From the IMG/VR virus record IMGVR_UViG_3300046168_000002, positions 1-36,208 of that record: a stretch of 36,208 nucleotides of DNA; one strand, 5' to 3'. This stretch comes from a virus. Shown here piece by piece: positions 13,606 through 23,111 of the stretch. The position numbers were made by a program, and so were the translations under genes. The notes beneath the pieces were generated by a model, which did not search any database, had not been told where the DNA came from, and saw only the letters and a program-made list of their open reading frames with translations. Numbering within the stretch: the first letter of the stretch is position 1; each line of letters begins with the position of its first letter.

Positions 13606-15224
13606 TGGCTGGTCGATTACAATCATCAACAATATCAGCACCAGGCTTTCTTGGTATTAACACACAAGAGAGCAGTGTTGATCTTGCATCAGGCTATGCA
13701 CTAGAAGCATACAACTGTGTTATAGATAAGTTTGGTCGTATAGGTGCTAGACGAGGTTGGCAGAAAGTAAACAGTTCTACTAACTCTGATCTAGGCACTA
13801 ATGATATCGAGTTTATTTATAACATACCTGAGACAGATGTAACGCTATGTGCTGGTAATAATAAAATACTTACCAGAGCTAGTGGAGCAAGTACATTAGT
13901 AACAGCAGTTAATACTACAGTATCTAATGCAGCAGGGACAGGTACAACAGCATACAGTATCACAGGTAACGACTGGATGGGTGCTAGTATTGTGTTCGGT
14001 GAAGGACCGGATGTAAGTCCTCATGCTTACTTAGCACAAGCAGGACACTTACCGTTAGTCTATCACAAACTAGGAGCTAGTCATGCACACACAGGTGCTT
14101 ATGGTTTTAACTTACTTAGCGATGCTGGCTCAGTACCTACCACCTACGCTTCTGTTAGTGATTTTAAGCCTAATGTAGTTATAGGTGCATACGGTAGGAC
14201 TTGGTGGGCAGACATTGCTAACGATAAACAAACACTATACTTCAGTGCATTACTAGATGGTACTAATCTTGCAACAGGTGACTCAGGTTACTTGTCATTG
14301 ATTGATGTGTTTCCTAACGGAGACGAGATAGTAGGACTAGCAGCACACAACGGTTTCTTAATTATATTTGGTAAAAGAAACATTGCTGTTTACGCTAATC
14401 CTATTGATGTTACTCAATTAGAGTTAGTAGACTTAGTAGCTAACGTAGGATGTATTGCTAGAGACAGTATTGTCAATACAGGTACGGATGTTATGTTCTT
14501 GTCTGACACAGGTGTAAGAAGTATTGCTCGTGTTATTCAGGAAAAGTCAGCACCGATTAATGACATATCATTTAATGTTAGAGATGACTTAGTTGCGTAT
14601 GTAGAATCAGAATCTAATAAAGAAAAGATTAAAGCAACTTACTACCCTAAAGATGCTTTTTATATTTTAACACTACCAACATCTAAGTATGTATTTTGTT
14701 TTGATCTGCGAGGTAGACTACAGAATGGTGCAGCAAGGGTTACTATCTGGGATAGCATTGAACCCACCGCCTTACATGTCACTTATACAGGCGATCTTCT
14801 TCTAGGTAAAGAAGGTTACTTAGGTAAATACTTTGGGTTCTTAGATGACACAGTAAAGTACAGACTGCGTTACTACACTAACTACTTTGACTTAGGTAGT
14901 CCAACAACTATGAAGTTCTTAAAGAAAGGTAACTTTGTAGTGGTAGGTGGTGTCGGTCAAGACGTAGCATTAAAGTATGGATTTGATTACATTAACTCAT
15001 ATCGATCAATAACTAAGCAACTACGAACTGGTTCTGTTTATGAGTACAACATTGGTGAGTACGCTATTGCAGAGTTTTCTAGTGGTTTAGTTCTTGAAGA
15101 AGTGAACAGTAACTTAGGTGGTTCAGGTTCTATTATGCAATTAGGGTTTGAAGCAGATATAAATCAAAGTCCATTGTCAATACAAAAGATAGATATTTAT
15201 GTTAAAGCAGGTAAAACAGTTTAG
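13605..15224 (+). CDS. Tail tubular protein B / nozzle (gp12-like)
   Basis: A 539-residue protein after tail tube A. It begins MAGRLQSSTISAPGFLGINTQ and has LASGYALEAYNCVIDKFGRI, the typical start of podovirus tail nozzle or stabilisation proteins. The middle shows beta-propeller-like repeats (LIIFGKRNIAVYANP, MFLSDTGVRSIARV). I chose ATG 13605 because of the TAATG coupling; the longer form starting at 13590 lacks a ribosome site. Confidence 0.85.
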   Translation: MAGRLQSSTISAPGFLGINTQESSVDLASGYALEAYNCVIDKFGRIGARRGWQKVNSSTNSDLGTNDIEFIYNIPETDVTLCAGNNKILTRASGASTLVTAVNTTVSNAAGTGTTAYSITGNDWMGASIVFGEGPDVSPHAYLAQAGHLPLVYHKLGASHAHTGAYGFNLLSDAGSVPTTYASVSDFKPNVVIGAYGRTWWADIANDKQTLYFSALLDGTNLATGDSGYLSLIDVFPNGDEIVGLAAHNGFLIIFGKRNIAVYANPIDVTQLELVDLVANVGCIARDSIVNTGTDVMFLSDTGVRSIARVIQEKSAPINDISFNVRDDLVAYVESESNKEKIKATYYPKDAFYILTLPTSKYVFCFDLRGRLQNGAARVTIWDSIEPTALHVTYTGDLLLGKEGYLGKYFGFLDDTVKYRLRYYTNYFDLGSPTTMKFLKKGNFVVVGGVGQDVALKYGFDYINSYRSITKQLRTGSVYEYNIGEYAIAEFSSGLVLEEVNSNLGGSGSIMQLGFEADINQSPLSIQKIDIYVKAGKTV

Positions 15225-15232
15225 GGATTATT

Positions 15233-15910
15233 ATGTCTGATTATACAAAAGCAACTAACTTTACATTAAAAGACGGATTAAGCAGTGGTGACGCAGGTAA
15301 GATTATTAAAGGATCAGAGATAGATGCAGAGTATACAGCTATTGCGTCTGCTGTAACATCTAAGGCTGATCTAAATGGTCCTACGTTTACTGGTACACCT
15401 TCAGCACCTACAGCAGCTTTTGGAACATCTAGCACACAAATAGCCACAACAGCATTTGTTCAAGCTGGTTTAGCTGGTGCGTATCCAGTTGGTTCTATTT
15501 ACATGAACGCTGCGGTATCAACTAATCCTGCTACCTTGTTAGGTTTTGGTACTTGGGCAGCATTTGGAGCAGGTAAAGTACCAGTAGGTTTAAACGCTGC
15601 TGACTCAGACTTTAACACTGTAGAAGAAACAGGTGGTACTAAAGATGCAATTATACCTACGCATACTCACGCAGCTAGTTCAAACTCAACGTCTACAGAC
15701 TCTGGACATACACACAGTGTTGCTAGAGGATTAGGTGCTTCTGGTACTGGTGGAGATGCTTTGTTGTCAGGAAGCGGTGTTCAGTCTGGATCAGCAACTG
15801 CAAACATAACTACTGAAACCACAACAACAATAGCCAGCGCAGGTGAATCAGCAACAGGTAAGAACTTACAACCGTACATCGTAGTTTATATGTGGAAACG
15901 TACAGCTTAA
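15233..15910 (+). CDS. Tail collar-type fibre protein
   Basis: A 225-residue protein. Its N-terminus carries DGLSSGDAGKIIKGSEIDAEY, followed by a fibre spacer with GPTFTGTPSAPTA. The core is YPVGSIYMN, NPATLLGFGTWAAFG and GKVPVG, then a His-rich loop (PTHTHAAS, SGHTHSV) and the end NLQPYIVVYMWKRTA. This is the phage collar or short-tail-fibre receptor-binding fold, in which histidine pairs often bind metal along the trimer axis. It follows the nozzle gene by 8 bases and may plug or decorate the tail tip. Confidence 0.82.
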   Translation: MSDYTKATNFTLKDGLSSGDAGKIIKGSEIDAEYTAIASAVTSKADLNGPTFTGTPSAPTAAFGTSSTQIATTAFVQAGLAGAYPVGSIYMNAAVSTNPATLLGFGTWAAFGAGKVPVGLNAADSDFNTVEETGGTKDAIIPTHTHAASSNSTSTDSGHTHSVARGLGASGTGGDALLSGSGVQSGSATANITTETTTTIASAGESATGKNLQPYIVVYMWKRTA

Positions 15911-15928
15911 TTTAAAGAGGATAAAGAA

Positions 15929-17014
15929 ATGGGGTTATTTAAAAGTCTAGTTGGAGCAGCAGCACCCGCTATAGGAACAGCGTTAGGCGGTCCTATTGGT
16001 GGAGCTATAGGTTCTGCTGTTGGCGGGGCTATTGCTGGTAATCAAATATCTGGTGCTGTTAACAGAGCTGGTGGACAATATGCTGGGCAATTAAATCGTT
16101 ACGGACAGATGGGTATGTTCAAACCTGTCGGTGTAAAAACTCTTTTTGGAGAATCTAAGTTTGAAGTAGACCCCAACACTGGACAACTTAAATCTGCTTC
16201 GTATGACGCTTCGCCTGAAGTACTAGCTAGACAACAACAACTAGGTTCTTTAATGGAAACTAGTCTTGGACAAGCTGAACGTGCTGCTGCCTAGCAGCCA
16301 CAGTTTGAACGAGCAGGAGGTGGTCTATTAAACTTAGGTGAAAGCTATCTTGCTCAAACCCCTGAACAGCTTAGACAGCGTTATATGCAGCAACAGATGG
16401 ATGTATTGCGTCCTTATGATGTTGAAGAAGAACAGCGTTTAGCTTCTAGTGTGTTTGGTCGTGGTCGAGGAGGGCTGAGTGTTGGTGCTGGTGGACAACC
16501 AGAACTACAGGCACTGGCTGAGTCCCGTAGACGTAGAGATTTACAGTTAGCTGCACAAGCTGAACAGGCTTCACAACAGCAGTTAGGTTTTGGTGCAGGT
16601 TTATTAGGTCAAGGTGCTGGTGTTCTTACGTCAGGCTACCAGACTCAAGCGGGTGCGTTAGCTCCGTTCCAAGCTCAGTTCCAGACACAACGTGATTTAG
16701 AAACTGCTGCACAGCAACCACTACAACTTGGATCTACATTAGGTCAAGCTGCAATGGGTGGCGGTCAGTTTGCTGCTGGTTTAGGCGCACAAGGAGCGTT
16801 AGGACAGCTACAAGCAAGTCAAGCAGGTGAAGCAGCACGTTATAACATTATGCGCGGATTGATGAAAAGTCCTACTGTACAAGAAGGAGCTAAACAGGGA
16901 GCAGGAATGTTAGGTGACTTCTTTGGTAATATTTTTAGACCTGGTGGTGGTATTGGTGGTGGTATTGATTATGGTAGAGGAATTTCTGCTCCAGGTGTAT
17001 TAAATCCAAACTAA
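15929..17014 (+). CDS. Internal virion protein A, interrupted by an in-frame amber codon
   Basis: One reading frame of 362 codons with a single TAG at 16292-16294 (codon 122). Before it, residues 15-40 form a glycine-zipper membrane segment (GTALGGPIGGAIGSAVGGAI). After it the frame continues with QPQFERAGGGLLNLGESY and a Gln/Ala/Gly-rich region. This fits a small ejection protein that enters the host membrane, like T7 gp14. The TAG could be a CAG changed by one base, a sequencing error, or a read-through site (UAG-CAG). A restart at ATG 16385 has no ribosome site. Other genes here end in TAG, so the phage does not recode it. Confidence 0.7.
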
Positions 17015-17026
17015 TAAGGAATAGAT

Positions 17027-18532
17027 ATGGCAACGGTCGCATCGTTATTTGGTCCTTCAGCAGAAGAAATTGTTTTTGCTAGAAAGAAAGAAGAAGAGGA
17101 CGCAGCAAGACAAAAATACTTAGCTAGAATGCAAGGCGCTGGTCAAGGTCTTGGTCCTTTTGCTTGGGCAGCTAGGGCTGGAGTGGACGTAGGAGAAACT
17201 TTAAGAACTGCTGGTGGTATGTTCGGAGAGCAGATAGAAGATCCTCTTATTAAAAAGTACAACCGTATCAATCAGATTCTTGTCGAAGAAGGCGGTGATT
17301 TAAATGACCCTGTAGCACTTAAAAGGGTAGCTGATAAGTTACAAGCTGAAGGTTACACTAACGAAGCTGTTCGTCTCTATGATCGTTCAAGTGTATTAAG
17401 CACACAAGCTCGTGAACTTGCTTTACAAGAAAGTCAGTATGGTCCTGCAACTTCAAATAATTATGTTGATATTGAAGGTAACTTTGTTAAAGAGGATAAA
17501 GCAGGTAACTTCTACGATATGCAAGGTAACCCGCTTAATCCAGTAGAAGTAATAGGCAGGGACGTATTTTTTGATACAGATTTAGCTTTTAACCCACAAA
17601 GGAAAACTGCTATACAAAGAGGACGAGACTACCGAGCAGGTTTAGATGTATCGCCTAGAGATAACTATGTTGAAACAGATATTAGTCGAGGAGATAGTTC
17701 AGAAACTTCTCAAGTTAGTATAGACACTGATGCTGCGAAAGCAGAAACTGATAGGAAAATAGCAAAAGCCGAAGCAGAAAGAGAAGAAAGGTTACGGGAA
17801 GGAGAAACTGATCTTATTAAAGATCCTCAAACTGTGGGTGCGGTTATCTCACAATCAGGAGCAGATCAAGGTCCAGGAGCTTTGTTTACTATACAACCAA
17901 GAGATAATTTAGTCGAGTTATCTCCTGATTCTGAATCTGCTAGAGAAGAGTTTGTTACTAGGGATGATAGCGATTTTAATTATATTGATCCTAATAAATT
18001 TGAGTTTAGACCAGGAGCAAAAGATTTAGATCCTTCTTTTACCCGTAGAAATCAACAGCAAGGTACTTTTGAATTTAGACCAGACTTAGCTGATACTGGT
18101 GGTTTGTTTAAAGACGATATGAGAAACATAGCAAACTTAGATCAGTCTTTTGTTCCTTCAGTTATACCGTCAACAGAAAGAGACTACAGAACTCTCACAC
18201 CTTCTGGTGGACCGGAATATAGTCCTGAGCTAATGGATGCAGTAAGGTTGCCAGGTACTTCGGAATTTGGTCCGAACCCAGAAAATTTAGCGTTTGGTCA
18301 GAAAAGCACTAGGTCTGGTAATCGTGATCCTATGTTAATAGATATCTTTAGAGGTGATTCTGAACCTACTGAAGAAGATTACATTGATTATTTAGAGGCT
18401 TTAGCAAAACTGGACCCTGAAGCCTATGGTTCTCTTTACAACGATGTTAAAAGAGGAGTTGTAAAAATGACTAAAGAATTAGGAAAATCTATTAGAAGAT
18501 TACTTCCTAATAGTCCAACGGAGTTTTATTAA
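17027..18532 (+). CDS. Internal virion protein (putative)
   Basis: A 501-residue hydrophilic protein in the ejection-protein region between the glycine-zipper protein and a 608-residue protein. The N-terminal 110 residues are helical (SAEEIVFARKKEEEDAARQK), with a Gly/Ala-rich membrane-like stretch (GLGPFAWAARAGVDVGETL). The rest is acidic and low in predicted order (many Asp, Ser, Pro), with a Glu/Arg coil around 230-250. AAGGAATAGAT precedes the ATG, and its stop overlaps the next start as TAATG. No named family is recognised. Confidence 0.65.
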   Translation: MATVASLFGPSAEEIVFARKKEEEDAARQKYLARMQGAGQGLGPFAWAARAGVDVGETLRTAGGMFGEQIEDPLIKKYNRINQILVEEGGDLNDPVALKRVADKLQAEGYTNEAVRLYDRSSVLSTQARELALQESQYGPATSNNYVDIEGNFVKEDKAGNFYDMQGNPLNPVEVIGRDVFFDTDLAFNPQRKTAIQRGRDYRAGLDVSPRDNYVETDISRGDSSETSQVSIDTDAAKAETDRKIAKAEAEREERLREGETDLIKDPQTVGAVISQSGADQGPGALFTIQPRDNLVELSPDSESAREEFVTRDDSDFNYIDPNKFEFRPGAKDLDPSFTRRNQQQGTFEFRPDLADTGGLFKDDMRNIANLDQSFVPSVIPSTERDYRTLTPSGGPEYSPELMDAVRLPGTSEFGPNPENLAFGQKSTRSGNRDPMLIDIFRGDSEPTEEDYIDYLEALAKLDPEAYGSLYNDVKRGVVKMTKELGKSIRRLLPNSPTEFY

Positions 18533-20358
18533 TGGCAGTCGTAGATATATCAAACCTATCTAAAAGCGATCAAGAAGCTGTTAGAGAAGCGTCTAGAACT
18601 GGTGATTATTCAAAAGTTTCTGAAGAAGGTTTAAGAATTATTACTGACACAGCTTACGATACAAGTGATGTTGTGTTTAGACAGGCAGAAAGAGGATTAA
18701 GTTCTAGTATTAGGGGTGTGGCTAGAATGTTTGGTTTAGATCCTCAATCAGATCAAGATGCTGAAAGACAATCAAGAGCAATGTTTGAAACTAATCCAGG
18801 AGCTTCTTGGGCATCTTATATTGGTGGTAGTATTTTAGATCCTATTAACGCTATAGGTGTAGGTAAAGTTAAAACAGCTTTAAGCGCAGGTGCTAGATAC
18901 AGTGCGCTAGGAGGTGCGTTAGGTTTTATTGAGCCTACCTACGATGAGTATGAAGATAGCCGATTACGAAATGCTGCTGTAGGCGCAGGTACTTTAGGTT
19001 TATTTGGCGCAGGTGTTACAGGTTTAGTCAATAAAATTGCAGGTAAATCTTCTCAAGAAGTAGAAAAAACTCTTACAGACGAAGCTCAAAAAAGTTTAAC
19101 TGCTGCTGCAACTACTCCTAGTGCAGTTGGACCTCCTAAACCTTTAGTTGGACCTATGAGTCCTTCAGGTGTTGGCGTAACTCCAGAAGCTACTTTTGGT
19201 CAAGAAACGTCTTCTCTTCTTTCTATAGACGTAACAGCATATAAACCACAAGAAAGAATAAATCTTATTTTACCTGATGGTACGCAAGCTAGGTTAACTC
19301 AAGAACAGGCTTTTAAAGAAGGTTATATAACATTAAAAGGACTAGACGGAGAAGCTCCTTTTATTCCTCCAACTCTTCCAAGTTATTTAAAAAACGCAAA
19401 ACCAAGATACAAAAATTTAGTCCCTACGTTCGAGTCTGATTTAGATAAAGCTCTTTATATTATTGGAAAAGAAACAGGTAACCGATCTAAAGCTGATGAC
19501 AAGTATTTAGAGTTTGTCATGCAGAATACAGGGTTAAATGAAGCAGGGGCAAGAGCAGAAGGTAGACGAATAATTAAAGAAGTAGGTGAGAAATTAAAAA
19601 CAGCAGACGTAGACTCTGATTCTGTTTTTACAATACCTACTACTTGGAAACCTAATGCAACTAGACTTCCTAGACCTACTGTATCGTCAGTAGAACAAGT
19701 AACTATAAACGCCAAAAACATAGACGAATCTCCAAAATTATCATCTAAGTTATTTGATGAACCTGTTGTTCATAATGGTTCAAAATTAATATTTGGTTCT
19801 GATATTGATAAAGCTGCTGTTGCAGTTAAAAAGAACAGTGTAAATAAACAAGAGTATTTAGATTATGTTAAGAATACGTTTGGCATTAACGAACAGCAAG
19901 CTGAAAAAATTATTGACGAAATATCTTTTGAGGTTTTAAGTAAAATAAATAAAAGCGCAGTAACAGAAGGAAAATTAGCACCTGAAACGTCAGTACCTAT
20001 GTCTGCAACTTTAGACAACATTGTTAACCCAGTGTTTAAACACATGGACGATGAGTCAAGGTACGTTTATAATTATAGTAAGTCTTTAGGTGAATTAGAT
20101 GGTAAACCTAAAGTACGAATTGATGAAGGGTTTAAACAGTTTGTTGCTAAGATGAGTCAGATATTTCCAGGAATAAAAGAAGTAGACGCTATATCTACTG
20201 CTCAAGGTTATCAAAGATTGATGGATAATTTAAAACTAGAAAAAGGTACTAAGTTTACGTCAACTAATATTAGAGATTTTGCTGCCAATAGGAACGGTAA
20301 TTTAGATGCTTTCATTGCGTCAGCTAAACGAGGTGATATGGATGGGTGTTGGTCATGA
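18532..20358 (+). CDS. Large internal virion protein, first of three coupled genes
   Basis: A 608-residue protein. Residues about 80-160 include SWASYIGGSILDPINAIGVGKVKTALSAG and a Gly/Ala-rich segment (LRNAAVGAGTLGLFGAGVTGL) that could insert in a membrane. Later parts are helical and repeat LDKALYIIGKETGN-like and DKAAVAVKKNSVNKQEYLDYV units around an FGINEQQA helix. It overlaps the next gene as ATGA. It probably forms, with its two downstream neighbours, the large ejection machinery comparable to T7 gp15/gp16. No peptidase or transglycosylase motif is clear. Confidence 0.65.
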   Translation: MAVVDISNLSKSDQEAVREASRTGDYSKVSEEGLRIITDTAYDTSDVVFRQAERGLSSSIRGVARMFGLDPQSDQDAERQSRAMFETNPGASWASYIGGSILDPINAIGVGKVKTALSAGARYSALGGALGFIEPTYDEYEDSRLRNAAVGAGTLGLFGAGVTGLVNKIAGKSSQEVEKTLTDEAQKSLTAAATTPSAVGPPKPLVGPMSPSGVGVTPEATFGQETSSLLSIDVTAYKPQERINLILPDGTQARLTQEQAFKEGYITLKGLDGEAPFIPPTLPSYLKNAKPRYKNLVPTFESDLDKALYIIGKETGNRSKADDKYLEFVMQNTGLNEAGARAEGRRIIKEVGEKLKTADVDSDSVFTIPTTWKPNATRLPRPTVSSVEQVTINAKNIDESPKLSSKLFDEPVVHNGSKLIFGSDIDKAAVAVKKNSVNKQEYLDYVKNTFGINEQQAEKIIDEISFEVLSKINKSAVTEGKLAPETSVPMSATLDNIVNPVFKHMDDESRYVYNYSKSLGELDGKPKVRIDEGFKQFVAKMSQIFPGIKEVDAISTAQGYQRLMDNLKLEKGTKFTSTNIRDFAANRNGNLDAFIASAKRGDMDGCWS

Positions 20359-20987
20359 GTAAGCGTTGTTATCTTGATAAATTTTCTAGGTTTCTTCCAG
20401 AAGACATTAGTCCTAATTTAACAGCGGATCAAATTAAAGCGTTGTCTGCTTTAGATTCAAAAGACGCTGCTAAATTATTAGGTCGTATGTCAGAAATACC
20501 TGATAAACGTGTAGCTGATCTTATGTCCAAGATGCTTAGTCCAGAGCAAGTAGGTAAAGTTTCTAGAATAGGTCAACCTATAACAGAAAACGAAAAAGCT
20601 GCACAAGCAGAAGCTAAAAGAATAGCAGAAGAGTTATCTCCAGATCAATTAGAAAACGGACGGAGAGCAGCACAGATTATAGCTGCTAAATATTCTAAAG
20701 GAGATTTGTTATCTGAAGGGCAGAGAGAACTTGTTGCTACACACTTTGCAGGACGGATGGACGAAACCATAGGTATTATTGACCAGTTAGATAACGCTTT
20801 AGATAACGGTAATGATGCAACTGTAGCTTATCTTTGGAATAAACTTACACCTACGATAACTTTAGGAAGTGCTTTGATGGGAGACAAAAATGCTTTGTCT
20901 AGGGCATTACGAGATCAAAAAAGAATTAATAAAATTATCGCAGAAGGCGGAGATATTATGCGTCTGTTTGAAAATGGAGCTTGTTAA
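20355..20987 (+). CDS. Internal virion protein, second of three coupled genes
   Basis: A 210-residue helical protein starting at ATG 20355, which overlaps the previous stop by ATGA. It opens MSKRCYLDKFSRFLPEDISP and contains regular amphipathic helices (LDSKDAAKLLGRMSEIPDKR, AQAEAKRIAEELSPDQ). A GTG nine bases earlier is an alternative start, and the ribosome site is weak for both. Because it lies in the -1 frame relative to the previous gene, a frameshift joining the two cannot be excluded. It ends in TAATG with GGAG before the next start. Confidence 0.6.
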   Translation: MSKRCYLDKFSRFLPEDISPNLTADQIKALSALDSKDAAKLLGRMSEIPDKRVADLMSKMLSPEQVGKVSRIGQPITENEKAAQAEAKRIAEELSPDQLENGRRAAQIIAAKYSKGDLLSEGQRELVATHFAGRMDETIGIIDQLDNALDNGNDATVAYLWNKLTPTITLGSALMGDKNALSRALRDQKRINKIIAEGGDIMRLFENGAC

Positions 20988-23101
20988 TGAAAGTAAACCC
21001 TAGATGTAGAATGTTACTAAAAGAAGTAGCTGACGGGCTTCGCGGTACTTTTGGTAATCCTGACGTAGACAAAGCTCAAGTCGTAGCTGACATGACTAAA
21101 TCTTTAGTAGACCTAGCTGACAGACCTGATTTAAGACAGAGTGCTGCTACATTAGTTAGAAATAACTTTTTGTCTGCTCCGTCTACTACCTTTAAAAACT
21201 TTATGGGTAACTTAGCTAGAGTTATCGAAGCACCTATTACTCGTTTTGCTTCTGGTCTTGCAACACTTGATGCTAAACGAATGAAAGAAGCTGGGGATAT
21301 TCTTGTTGGTTATACCAAAGCATTTGCTGAAGTATTTCCTAGATTTATTGGTGGATATCAAAATAGAACTATTGTCTTTGACGGTAGGACTTCTAAGGAA
21401 GTAGATTTTTATTTAAGATTTCCAGGGCAAGACCCATCGAAAGAGTTGTCTACTTTTGATAAAGGTTTAAACACTGTCGTTACGTTTCCTCAAAGTTTAC
21501 AGAGAGGGATTGACGAAGGGTTTGCTACGTTCTTTGAAAGAGCGCAGTATCAGGTTATGATGAACAGGTTAAAGAACGCTCCTGATGAAGAAGTATTAAC
21601 ACGTTTAGGAATGACTAGAGACGAGCTAGTGGATACTTTAGAAACTGCTGTAACTAGTAAGGCACGGGGTGGTAAAAGAGATCTACAAGAAGAACGATTG
21701 TTTGATGCTGTAGCAAAGATTGACCCAGAGGCTGCAAAGTTAATCGAGGAGTTTTCTCTTTACGGTACGTTCAGAAGTAAACTAGGAGACAGTTTAATTG
21801 ATAAAGCTGCTTCTAATTACTTTAAATTTTCTTCGGAGAAACTGCCTGAATTAGCTTTTATTACTCCGTTCATTATTACACCTTTAAACGTAGCTAAGTT
21901 TGGTGCTGGTTTTGTTCCAGGTTTAGGTGTTCTTAGGATGAGACAAGCTGCTAAAGACATTAAAAGATTAGTTGTTAAAAAGCAATCGCTAATATCTAAA
22001 CTAAACACAGCTAAAAATGATATCACCATAGCTAGATTAGAAAAACAAATAGCTGAAACAACTGGAGAGATTAAATCAAAACAGCAATTAAAAAATGATT
22101 TCATGGGTCAACAGTTGTTAGGTTTAGGTTTTACTGGCTGGACATATTCAATGATACAAGACGGTCAACTAACAGGTGACTACCCTGCTAACCCAGCACT
22201 AAGAGCTAGGATGCAAGAGCAAGGAATACCTCCTAACTCTGTAAAGATCGGAGATCGTTGGGTAAGCTACTCAGGTATAGAACCGTTACATACTGTGTTT
22301 GCTATATTTGCTAACGGAAAAGAAAAAGCAGAACAGCAAAGATTAGAAGGTAATGAAGCAGCAAGCATGCAGACTATAGCGTCTGTTGCCGAAGTAGTTA
22401 AAAGTTCGTTCTTAGATAAAACTTTTACTGTTCAACTAGGTGAGTTTATGAACGCAGTTACTTCAGAAGAAGGTTTAAATAAATTAAATGGTATGGTTAT
22501 AGGTGCGTCTAATGGTTTAACGCCTAACTTATTTAACATGATTGCAAGACTTGAGGACCCTGTTCGTAAACAAACTAAAGACGAGTATTTACCTACTTGG
22601 ATTTTAAACAACATGAAAGCTAGACTACCAGGTTTGCGTAGCGATCTTCCTGATAGAGTCAGTCCGATTACAGGTGAGCCTGTATCGTTAGGAAGTTCAG
22701 CAGAAATTACTTCCGGTTTTAAGTTTGAAGAAGTAAATAGAACTAAATTACAGAAACTATTTGACAATCCAGAATTAAAGATAGCACCACCCTCTAGTAA
22801 CTTGTTTGGTATCACATTAAACAACGAGCAATACTCTAGAATGTCCCAGTTAATGGGTGAATATACTAATCAGGCTCTAAACTATATGGCTTCTTCAGAA
22901 GGTTTTATGTTGTTACCTGATAGTCTACAAGCTAAAGCAATTAAAGACGCAGTAAGTTCAATACGCAGTGATATTAGAAAAATGGTTCTTGGTGAATTGA
23001 TTCAAGATAAAAGCAGTAAAGAATATACTGACTTCATAAATAATGAGTATAAGAAAAAAGGTATTAATCCTTACACTAACCCTGACTATATTGTGGACTA
23101 A
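20987..23101 (+). CDS. Large internal virion protein, third of three coupled genes
   Basis: A 704-residue protein with ATG 20987 in a TAATG overlap and GGAG eight bases upstream, so it is a genuine start. It is largely helical, with a possible membrane segment at about 290-320 (PELAFITPFIITPLNVAKFGAGFVPGLGVL) and another near 370 (FMGQQLLGLGFTGWTYSMI), separated by a coiled coil (KQSLISKLNTAKNDITIARL). Its size and place just before the lysozyme gene fit the largest ejection protein of a podovirus. No enzymatic motif is seen. Confidence 0.65.
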   Translation: MKVNPRCRMLLKEVADGLRGTFGNPDVDKAQVVADMTKSLVDLADRPDLRQSAATLVRNNFLSAPSTTFKNFMGNLARVIEAPITRFASGLATLDAKRMKEAGDILVGYTKAFAEVFPRFIGGYQNRTIVFDGRTSKEVDFYLRFPGQDPSKELSTFDKGLNTVVTFPQSLQRGIDEGFATFFERAQYQVMMNRLKNAPDEEVLTRLGMTRDELVDTLETAVTSKARGGKRDLQEERLFDAVAKIDPEAAKLIEEFSLYGTFRSKLGDSLIDKAASNYFKFSSEKLPELAFITPFIITPLNVAKFGAGFVPGLGVLRMRQAAKDIKRLVVKKQSLISKLNTAKNDITIARLEKQIAETTGEIKSKQQLKNDFMGQQLLGLGFTGWTYSMIQDGQLTGDYPANPALRARMQEQGIPPNSVKIGDRWVSYSGIEPLHTVFAIFANGKEKAEQQRLEGNEAASMQTIASVAEVVKSSFLDKTFTVQLGEFMNAVTSEEGLNKLNGMVIGASNGLTPNLFNMIARLEDPVRKQTKDEYLPTWILNNMKARLPGLRSDLPDRVSPITGEPVSLGSSAEITSGFKFEEVNRTKLQKLFDNPELKIAPPSSNLFGITLNNEQYSRMSQLMGEYTNQALNYMASSEGFMLLPDSLQAKAIKDAVSSIRSDIRKMVLGELIQDKSSKEYTDFINNEYKKKGINPYTNPDYIVD

Positions 23102-23111
23102 CGGAGTAACG

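Noticed and set aside
15929-17014. Whole-genome reassignment of TAG
   Set aside because: Several intact genes end in TAG at sensible places (for example 15222-15224, 34229-34231 and 26127-26129), so TAG is a stop here.
22432-22824. 130-codon minus-strand frame opposite an ejection protein
   Set aside because: Antisense to a long well-supported gene; no upstream signals on that strand.
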